From positions 20,052,796 to 20,116,795 of the forward strand of contig CM028377.1 of NCBI GenBank assembly GCA_013146195.2: a stretch of 64,000 bases of DNA, read 5' to 3'. This document shows positions 48,698 to 57,533 of this stretch, in pieces. Position numbers and translations under genes: made by a program. This stretch comes from Codonopsis lanceolata. Its lineage: Eukaryota; Streptophyta; Magnoliopsida; Asterales; Campanulaceae. Within the stretch, counting starts at the first letter, position 1. Each line of letters starts with the position of its first letter. The notes beneath the pieces are model-generated. The model did no database searches, had not been told where the DNA came from, and worked only from the letters and a program-made list of their open reading frames with translations.

Positions 48698-49586
48698 CTA
48701 GAAAGACAATAACAATCTATATCCTTAAATATATGGCACGACAAAGAGGGACAAATAGCCGTAGGGTATTTTACTCCAATAAAACCCCCTTCTCGAAGCC
48801 AACTCCATAAGTCTTTATGAAAAAGACAAATATTTGTGTAAGACGTTACATATATTTTTTATAAGATGAATCCTTTTTACATACCCCAGCGTGTGTTGGT
48901 GGATTGAGTTATGAAAGAGTGGAGCTCCGTCTTACGAATTAAGATCTGTAAGACGATCATGCAGGAGACCTACTCTATGGAAAATTGGTATAAATTGGTA
49001 ACACTTGAAAATGATTCAAACCAAAAAGTAGGAAAAGTTGATCAAACTAATAAGTGGATAGTAAAAATCAAGAAATCAACCACAAATCAAAAAAAGGAAA
49101 AAGAACATAACCAAATGCATCCGCAGTTTCAATAAAAATGGAAAATTGTTTCACAAGTTAAAAATGAACGTATAGCCAAATGAACCGTTGATAGTTTCTA
49201 TAATTATGTGTTATTGTTACACAAGTAAACTGTTGACAACTTGCAGTCTTTAACCAAAACAAGAAAAAGAAGTTGGCACCAAAATCATTTTCCTCGTAAT
49301 TATGACCAATATTAGGGGTGGCAAAACTTTATCCAATCCATTGGATTATCTATTTTATCTATTATCTATTATGACCAAGTGCACGCGTGTTGCACATGCA
49401 TTGCACGTGCATTGCACGTGTTGTTAATAATTTTTTAGTGAGATGTTATTTTCACTACATTTTTTACTTATATACCAAATTATTAGTTATTACTTTTAAT
49501 TTATGTATGCTTGGACAAAACTATCTATTAATTAATTACTTGTTATTTAAAGTTGAGCAATATATTTGTTATTTCTAAATTATAAT

Positions 49587-49816
49587 TCATCTGTTTCTAA
49601 ATTATTGTCTCTTTTGATCAGACACACCGTTAAGAAAAAGTAATTGACTGTATTATAAATATTAGTGTAATGCGTGATTTTTTTCTTTAATGCCCTTGTG
49701 TATATGGTTATAATTGAAGTATGTAGAAAAAGTAAGGGTAAAGTGGTAAAAATGTTTTTTAAATGAAGAAAAGAAAAAAAAAAGAAAATGAAGAAAATGA
49801 TTTAAAAACGAAGGGA
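49587..49816. mobile_element. Degraded Stowaway MITE, relative of 14518-14775
   Basis: Its left part follows the 14518 element base by base with scattered changes (aaattattgtct; cgttaagaaaaagtaattga; aaagtaagggtaaagtggta). Its right end keeps cgaaggga in place of cggaggga. The terminal repeats have decayed. Confidence 0.7.
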
Positions 49817-50589
49817 TTATGTGATACTTCGATACTATCATAAAATATTAATTTGATTTAAACATTATTTTATATAAACATAAATTCAATAATAATAATA
49901 TGGTTGGTATTGAATTGATTATCTGTTAATCTATTCATAATTAAGATTTAGAATCAATTGTTATGGTAGACAAAATGTACAAAGCTTTACTATATGATAT
50001 CAAAATATGATTTTACTATTGGATATCTTTTTACAATTATAACATGTAATCCATCTAATTCTAATTTTTTTTATTTCAATAAATAACGATCCCACGTTTT
50101 CTTAATATTCGGTTGATAAAAAATATTTTTTAATATTATTTTTTTATTATGTAACGTGACTCTAGCCATGAATTTTATGGATATAACATTTAGGAATAAT
50201 AAAAAAATAAATAATTATGTTGTTTATGTGGACGGTAACCAAATATCGTTTGATATTTTTTCACTTAGAAAATTATGTAAGTAACATTGTTAGATAACTT
50301 AAGAAAGACAAATAATTAAGGGGTAATTTTGTCCAAACATGTGTTTAATTGATACAATAAATAGTAAAGTATTGTATAAGTAAAAATTATAGTGAAAATA
50401 GACCCTCCCTTTTTATAATAGTGTATTATCGTACCTAGTAGAAGGATAAAGAGAATTAAAGCTTTCAAAAACTAATAATTAAAGAAATTTCATTCATTAT
50501 ATTTTTTTTTTATACAAACTCAAAACAAAATTGAAATCTCATTTTCAAATTAAGTGACCTTACTTCGAAAAATATAAATATTCATAATA

Positions 50590-51060
50590 TGGTTAATTTG
50601 AAGATAACTGATTAATAGTACATTTTCTATTTATTTTTAAAAATTTATATATTCATATTAAGAAATAAAATAATCAAAGATAATATACTTACTTTAACGT
50701 TAATATGTGTCTATGGGTTTTTGTATATTTCTTAACATAATGGTCTATTCAAAAATTTCAGCACCGAAAGGATAGTGAAAATCCTAACAACAATTATTTT
50801 GGTTAACTGATTAGTGGTTTGTTAGGTATCAATATGTTCATTTTAAGGCTAATTGTAATAGTCAAAATATTCAATGCAATAAACTGTAAACTTTAGCTTT
50901 CTTCTCCAACAAATACTGTATTTTTCATTTTTTCCGTTATCATCTTGAAAGTATAGCTTCTTTGCGTAATTCATTTCTTTTAATTTGTTCACTGATAATC
51001 AGTAAACATGCCAACGATTTCCTAAGTATCTCTATACACACTAACAAATATGTTATTATA
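50590..51060. repeat. Long imperfect direct repeat within the Helitron, copy 1
   Basis: Shares a series of blocks with 52455-52930: gttaatttgaagata, acttactttaacgtta, ggatagtgaaaatcctaa, tgttaggta(t/c)caatatgtt and tgttcactgataat. A weaker third partial copy lies at about 53150-53340. These look like old tandem repeats of about 0.75 kb in the Helitron body. Confidence 0.75.
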
Positions 51061-51070
51061 GTTAAATAAA

Positions 51071-52183
51071 GGCTTAAATCACAAATTGGTCACCCTACTT
51101 TCCAGCTTTTTGCAATATGATCACTCTACTATTTTTTTCTTTCTATTTCATCATTATACTTGGCTTTATTTTCACGTTCATCACTCCATCCAATTTTTTG
51201 GATGGAAAACTATTTTAAAATATAAAAACCCGAAAATACCCTCACTTAATGCAATTGGATCCTCTTTTTTAATCCAATTTTGATTTTTTATATTAAAACA
51301 AAAAAGCCCTAACCTAACTCACTCAAACATTGGTCTCACATCTCACACACTTCGCTCGAACTGACGACGGCGTCCTCACTGCTCACCCCTCACCACGCCC
51401 AAAATCTAGATCGCCGATTCGCCGACGCCGACCCAAGACCTCGATCGCGACCCCAACCTAAGGTCCCAAGTGCGCTAATCAGCCGGCATCCGCCTCGATT
51501 CGATTCCAAAGATAGCGCCTTCCTCCTCCCACCCGGTCCGAATCCGACGGTCTTTCTTTTTGACGATCGACATTGGCGCATGGGAAACCGGACTTCGCTT
51601 GCCGTTTTGGATGCGCGGCTGGCCTGCTCGAGCTTTCTTCAAGATCATCATCGCTTGCCTCTTCGATCAAAGCCGTTTGCTTCCTTGAGCATTTCAACGG
51701 CCGCGAGTGGTGAGTGAGGAGGAGGTTGTAGACGAAAAAGAGAGAGAGAGATGGGAGATGAAGAAATGAGAGATGATTGAGAAACTGGCCGGAGATGATA
51801 GCAGATGAGGGGGGTCGGCAATGGAGCAAATGACGGATTTGGCTCCGAGATGGAGCAAGAAAGAGATGGGCGTTGATGTCGTGGAGGCTGAAGGTCTACA
51901 ATTAGGGATTATATATATATTGGGAATATAAATTAAATATTAATAATTTAATTTTTTAGTTTAACCCCTTAACTATTAACATTTTAAACTAAAAACCCTT
52001 AACATTAGTAAGGGCATTTTGGTCATTTCATACAGTTCCGTCCATCTAACTAACGGAAATAATCCTCAGTGACCTTATTGACTTGATTTGCCAAGTATAG
52101 TCACTAAATTGATAAAAAAAATTAGTAGAGTGATCATATTGCAAAAAGCTGGAAAGTAGGGTGACCAATTTGTGATTTAAGCC
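51071..52183. mobile_element. Pack-MULE-like element, 1113 bp, 60-bp perfect TIRs and 9-bp TSD
   Basis: The first 60 bases (51071-51130, starting ggcttaaatcacaaattggt) are the exact reverse complement of the last 60 (52124-52183). Weaker similarity continues inward. A perfect 9-bp duplication, ttaaataaa, flanks it (51062-51070 and 52184-52192), the Mutator-type target length. The centre (about 51340-51850) is strikingly GC-rich compared with its surroundings and looks like exon and UTR sequence. This fits a Mutator-like element that picked up a host gene fragment. Confidence 0.88.
51479..51829 (-). pseudogene. Gene-like fragment carried by the Pack-MULE, product unknown
   Basis: A 116-residue frame on the minus strand. 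Its second half is hydrophilic and coding-like (ALIEEASDDDLEESSSRP, then a basic stretch AAHPKRQAKSG, then VGGGRRYLWNRIEADAG). Its first half reads like translated CT-rich 5' UTR. I do not recognise a domain. GC content and codon pattern differ sharply from the flanking AT-rich DNA, so a captured exon is likely. The frame limits are arbitrary. Confidence 0.4.
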
Positions 52184-52454
52184 TTAAATAAATTTATATA
52201 ACTTTAGTAATATCTGTAACAATTTCATCATAACAATTTTGAAATATATTGAAAACATAATCTCAAGATGTAAGGTTATATACTTATTACTCACTCTAAC
52301 AATTGTTGTAATTTCTAAGAAAAAATCATTCATCTTTTAGCTATCTCTCAAACTTCTTCTTCTCTCTCTCTCCCTATTCTGCAATTTATGTAATATATTA
52401 GATATGATAATAAACCATACAAAGGGAAACAGAAGAATGTTTAAATATTATTAG

Positions 52455-52930
52455 TAGCGGTTAATTTGAAGACAACATACTTACTTCAACGTTAATATAA
52501 GTATATCCATATATTACAAAATAAAATAACTAAAGACAACATACTTACTTTAACGTTATGTGTAGGATAATTGGTTCTATACATTTCTCAACATTAGAGG
52601 GTTTATGCGAAAATTTCAATATTTAAAGGATAGTGAAAATCCTAATTAATTAATTTGATGTATTTGTTAGGTACCAATATGTTAGTCTTTAGAGTTACTT
52701 GTAGCATGCAAGTATTAAAGGGAGAAAACTGTAAATTATTGTTTTCTTCTCCGACAAAATGCACATATTCATAAAATGTGTTTTTCATTGTTTTCTTCAT
52801 CATCTTAAACAATAGCTCTTGTTTTAAAACTTATTTCTCTTGGTTTGTTCACTAATAATTAGCAAACTCACCATCGATTTGTTTAATATCTCGACAATCA
52901 CCAACAAATCTATTACAGCAGTTCAAAAAA
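52455..52930. repeat. Long imperfect direct repeat within the Helitron, copy 2
   Basis: See copy 1 at 50590-51060. The Pack-MULE lies between the copies; without it they are about 0.75 kb apart. Confidence 0.75.
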
Positions 52931-53426
52931 ATTCATACACATCTAGTAATATCTACCTAAATTTCACCAGAACAAATTTTAAGTATTTTAGAAACATTAG
53001 ATCAAAATCTATGGTTGATTACCTAAAAAAAGTCTTGTTTTTTTTTTTTAAAAACAAGATTTAAGGTTGATTATCTTTATTGTTGTATATACACTAATTT
53101 GTACGTAAGAAAACACTCGCACTTTTATATAGACAGAGAAATATGGTCATAACAAAAGTTATTTAGTTAACTGAATAGAGATATTTTAGTAGGATCTATA
53201 ACTTAGGGACCAATATGATAGTCTTTTAAGGTTGCTTGTCGTAGTCAAAATTTTACCGTAACAAATGTTAAACAAATTTAAAAAGGTAAATCATATTATT
53301 TTTTCTCTTAACTAAGCAAGTGTATTTTCATGATATTCAAACATATTGTATAACATGTGTAATGATAATGACACGAAGAGAGAATATGACAAAAAAAAAT
53401 CAACATATGAGACAAAATGAAAATAA

Positions 53427-53710
53427 TTAAAAACGTTAGGATCTAATTTAAAGTTAGGTATAAGTTGAGGGACTAAATTCAATTTCATCCTTCAAAGAAT
53501 TGATTAGCCCATGCAAATTTATTTGTTTAGCAATAATTAATGGTGAATAGTTTATTAAATTTAGGGTTATTTATGTCTATACATTATTTTCTACTTATGA
53601 CAAATTTTACTTGTTTAACCTTAATTCTATTGTTGATGTTTATTAGGTGCATGATTAGTTTTGTCCATACATTAAGTTGTAAGAAACAACCTAGACTTTT
53701 ATAGTAGTAG

Positions 53711-53741
<31 letters not shown>

Positions 53742-54088
53742 ATAGATAGATAGATTAAAAACATTAGGATCTAATTTAAAGTTAGGTATAAGTTGAAGGA
53801 CCAAATTTAATTTTATCCTTCAAAGAATTGATTAGCCCATACAAATTTATTTGTTTACCAATAATTAATGGTGAATTGTTTATTAACTATAGGGTTATTT
53901 ATGTCTATATATTATTTTCTACTTATGACAAATTTTACTTGTTTAACCTTAATTCTATTGTGGATGTTTATTAGGTGCATGGTTAGTTTTGTCCATACAT
54001 TAAGTTGTAAGAAACAACCTAGACTTTTATAGAAGTAGTAGATAGTAGGTAATAGATAGTAGATAGTAGATAGATAGTAGATAGTAGA
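53427..54088 (-). repeat. 328-bp tandem duplication of the Helitron 5' end
   Basis: Two units of about 328 bp (53427-53754 and 53755-54088) run in direct order with a few mismatches. Each ends in a tract of tagtaga/tagata repeats. Read on the minus strand, both units begin with TCTA(T/C)-type repeats followed by aaaagtctaggttgtttctt. The Helitron's 5' terminal region is thus present twice in tandem. Confidence 0.88.
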
Positions 54089-54940
54089 TTAACTCAGTAT
54101 CCCATTTCACTAATTGAGCAAGTTCAAATTTTGCCTCAGTCCAATCCGACTTTTTTTATCACCCCCTATCCGAATGCCCTCATCTTCCAAATACAACACT
54201 TTATCCTGTTGTTGAGCTAATCTTCTATGCACATTGCCAAAAACATTCCCATTCCATTGTTTGAGCTCACGCCGTAAAAAAATGTGATTTCCTATGAAAC
54301 ACCTCCATGTCTTCACCTCCTACTGGCCTACTCCACCAATTCTCAACAAGCTGAAGAAACTCCAGATGTTCCACACACATCCTTTGAAATTCTAAACAAC
54401 CCTTTAGGCTTCGGAATAAACGAAAAACTCACCAACAAAGGAGAATGGTTAGACTGCACACGACACAAATGTTCGACCGCTACTCCCGTAAATGTAGCTG
54501 AATACATCCCATTAATGAGCACCCTATCAATTCTTTGCCATATTCTACTACCAACTTCATGATTGTTACACCAAGTGAATTTACTACCCTCAAAACCGAC
54601 ATCTACAAGGCCTGCATTTATCATAAACTCATTAAATTCAGTTATACCAAGATCGTCATACCCATTCCCTCCCAACTTCTCCGAATGGTTGGCAATGATA
54701 TTGAAATCTCCTCCAACTAGCCAAGGTTCCGATCCAGTATTCATTATACTCAGTAAACCCCGCCATAAATTATGTCGCTCAAAACGCAAACAACCTGCAT
54801 AGACAAACGAAGCCAAAATATGACACCCTGGATCCAAAGACAGCCGAACCGTTAAATGTTGCTTATTTACCACCACAAAACTAACATCAATCCTCTCATC
54901 CCATAAAATCCATATATGAGTATTTATTTGGTTTTAATGC
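54089..54940 (-). pseudogene. LINE endonuclease region (5' remaining piece)
   Basis: On the minus strand from about 54935 the frame reads IWILWDERIDVSFVVVNKQH and then an exonuclease-endonuclease-phosphatase domain: ILASFVYAG, the catalytic VGGDFNII, SKFTWCNN, RIDRVLIN and SNHSPLLVS, with the expected D-N and S-D/N-H pattern (54876-54343). Shifts near 54400 and 54315 lead into the linker to RT (LKQWNGNVFGNVHRRLAQQQ), which ends at the Helitron insertion site. This is the L1-type nicking enzyme domain. The LINE's 5' part, including ORF1, is missing beyond 54940. Confidence 0.9.
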
Positions 54941-56408
54941 TGTAGACACCCCAATTTCGTACCCCTAGTACGTAACATTGACATGCGATATCAAGACCTG
55001 TAAAAACTTAACAAATGTCAAGTTACATGGTTTAAAAATGCAAAAGATAAAGCAGGATGCGCAAAACAGTAAAATGCAGGGGCTAAAAGTGTCAAAAGTG
55101 GCTGAAGATTGGAGGGCTGGCGCGGCCAAAAGAAGCTCCTGGCGTGGCGCCCAAAATGGGTGGTTTTGGCGCCCAAAATTGCTACAGTGGCGCCTAGCTA
55201 GGTTTCCACCCTATTTTCCCGGTCCGAAAATCTCGAAAAGATCGCTTGCTCACTTTTCGAGTAAAATGGCCAACCGCCAAAAACAAGCGCTTGTTCCTCG
55301 CCCGATTAGCGTTAAGCACGCAACAACAACAAAAATGCAAGCAGTTGTTCCGCCCGTTTGACGGTGCTCAGAAGCAACATTCGGAAGCAGTTACCCTGCT
55401 CGAACCGCAACAACAACAGCAGCAACAAAAAAAAAAGACTTCATCTCCTGGAAGGACATAGCGAGCACACCATACTCTAAAAGGTGAGCCTTTAAGAGCG
55501 TTATTTTATATAAAAAAATATTTTCCATCCGGCCCAATGTAAAAATATAAGCTGTTATGCTGCCCGGATTTATTTAGAAAACATCATTAAAAAGAGCCAT
55601 TATTATGGCCAAATATTTTTAAGTATATTTGTAAATTATTGGAAGGAAGTGGCTGCAAGTCCGTAAATAATGTAGACATGTATGTATTTGTTTTCTTTTC
55701 TTTCTTTTAATGTTTTATTTATTTGCTAGATAAATATAATACAAGCATACTTTAGCCAAAAACTGTTTTTTGAGACCGAAAGGACGAGTTGGGTGCCTAG
55801 CACGGTCCCAACTCGTAACTTAGCCTCCGAACCCGCTTTTTTGCATTCTTTGGTTTTATTTTTAGTTTTTTCTTTATTTTCTCCTTAAAATAAAGATGAC
55901 GACTCTGTCAAAACATTTTGGATCACAGTGGGGCATCGCAACATCCTTTCTTATTATTTTCTGTTTTCCCCTAGGCAAGGGAGAATGAGAATGAAAGGGT
56001 GTTGTATTCCTATATCCCGGTATTCCCTAAAAAAGGGATAACTTGATATAGAAAACTCAAAGCACTCATAGCGATTCGAAATAGGTCTTAAGGCAATTTT
56101 TATAAAGTCTGTAGTGGGGCCCGCTACATCCTTTCTTGCACTTTCCATTTTCCCCTACACAAGGGAAGATGCGAATGAAAGGGTGATGTATTCCTGCATC
56201 CTGTTATCCCCTAAAAAAGGGGTGTATAACCTGATAAAAAACCCAAAGCTCCCATAACGGACCAAAATCAGCAGTGACCGAGGGGCGTATTCAGCGGCTT
56301 TCGGCGGCTCCTTTCCGCATTTTAATTTCGGTCCTCCCTTAGACAAGGAGGAGGATGGATTTTCCGAACGGAACGCGACCAAAGGCGCGGGGATTCTGGG
56401 GCACCATT
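54941..56408 (+). repeat. 5' LTR of the Tat-like element (right border approximate)
   Basis: The start is defined by the match to 62304. The right border is set by the PBS-like tggcgactactttgggga. It contains GC-rich blocks with ggcgcccaaaa repeats (55130-55200) and an internal tandem duplication of about 170 bp (about 55930-56060 and 56110-56275; shared catcctttctt, gaatgaaagggtg(a/t)tgtatt). Confidence 0.65.
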
Positions 56409-56617
56409 GGCGACTACTTTGGGGAGATCGTTTTTATTTTAATTAAAAATGGAGGGCTAGACTCAGTAACAAAACTTTTTTTTTAGTTTCTGGCTAAAGT
56501 ATGCTTATTATATTTCTTTAGCATTTGAATATTGCGTTCCTATATATCTGTGTATATATTTGTGGATATGATCCCTCATCTTGCAGCAGTTTTGTTCCAG
56601 TCACCATTACAGGTATA

Positions 56618-56621
<4 letters not shown>

Positions 56622-56674
<53 letters not shown>

Positions 56675-56745
56675 TTTATTTAAAAAAACAAAACAAAAAC
56701 AAAAACAAAAACAAAAACAAAAACAAAAACAAAAACAAAAACAAA
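56622..56745. repeat. (AT)n then (AAAAAC)n microsatellites
   Basis: About 50 bp of AT repeat (56622-56671) is followed, after a T run, by about ten AAAAAC units (56688-56745), just inside the internal region of the Tat-like element. Confidence 0.92.
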
Positions 56746-56941
56746 ATAATAAATTTTCGGGCAACATAACAAAAGGGCTGAGGCTGTATTTTTATTATCG
56801 ATTTATTTCTGCTTTATATTTCTGTTTTATATTATTACTCTGTTTATTTTATTTTCATCACGCAAAAAAAAATGTACATTTTATTTCATTATGTCATTTT
56901 ATTCTGCGGATTAGGACAAATATGTAATTAATATGAATAGA

Positions 56942-57525
56942 CAGTGTTCTAAAACTCCCCCCCAGCTAGCTCCGCTCCGCCTTAGGCCCCGCTTAAGCGC
57001 TTAGGCCCTCTAGCTGAGGCTTTCTCACATTTGAAGTCGCCGCCTAATCGATCAAGTCGGCGTCTACGCCAAACCTCACCGACCTTAATTTATTTTTGCG
57101 CTTTGATTTTGGCACGCGGACTGACCTAAAAAAGGAAGGGGGCGAACGGCTTAGAAAGGAAGGGAGTGGTAATGGTGAGAGCGCAGAGGAGGTAATGGGG
57201 AATGAACTGAGTAAATTTTTTTTGTTTTTAGTTCTAAACTTCGCTGGTTTATTGCTTTGGGGTTGATGAGAATTGATATTAATGGTAGGTTTGTATACTT
57301 TTGTTCATTTTACAAATATAGACAAATGTTTGATAAAATGACAAACATAAAAAAAATTAAATTTGTATTAAATGTGTTTGATCTTTGATGTAAATTATCA
57401 AAAAAAATGGTAATTATGCCTTAATTCTAGGCCCCGCATAGGCCCCAATTACGCCTCGACTAGTCCCCTAGGCGCTAGGCGCTAGTGTGCCGCCTAGCGA
57501 CCGCCTAACTATTTTTAGAACCTTG
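56942..57525. mobile_element. hAT-type MITE, 584 bp
   Basis: The ends cagtgttctaaaa (56942) and, complemented, caaggttctaaaa (57525) are inverted. The near-identical 8-bp flanks tgaataga (56934-56941) and ggaataga (57526-57533) fit a hAT target duplication. The subterminal parts are full of cgcctagg/ccgcctag motifs, a familiar signature of a plant hAT MITE family. It has no coding capacity. Confidence 0.75.
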
Positions 57526-57533
57526 GGAATAGA

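Larger units (their letters stand above)
48698..54088 (-). mobile_element. Non-autonomous Helitron, 5.4 kb, inserted in the LINE
   Basis: On the minus strand the element starts TCTACTATCTAC at 54088 and ends ...TTTCTAG at 48698. It is inserted between A (54089) and T (48697), the Helitron target rule. Removing it joins the LINE codons gag-tta-a and ta-caa-caa-aaa in frame, so the LINE reading (WDTEL-I-QQKARKLW) is restored exactly. There is no target duplication. I see no Rep/helicase frame. A convincing GC-rich hairpin before CTAG is not evident, which is the weak point. The inside is AT-rich with several secondary insertions. Confidence 0.8.
39485..54940 (-). mobile_element. Long LINE (L1 type, RNase H class) in three pieces
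   Basis: One minus-strand LINE reads from its endonuclease at 54940 to a short poly(A)-like tail at about 39489-39497. The pieces are 54089-54940, 46975-48697 and 39485-40978. A Helitron (48698-54088) and a non-coding LTR element (40979-46974) sit between them. The pieces follow in the right order and orientation without overlap, and both junctions join sensibly when the insertions are removed. The 5' end is cut at 54940 by a Tat-like LTR element. The LINE part alone is about 4.1 kb. Confidence 0.88.

Noticed and set aside
56576..56767. Cys/Phe-repeat peptide on the minus strand
   Set aside because: It is the translation of the (AAAAAC)n and (AT)n microsatellites.
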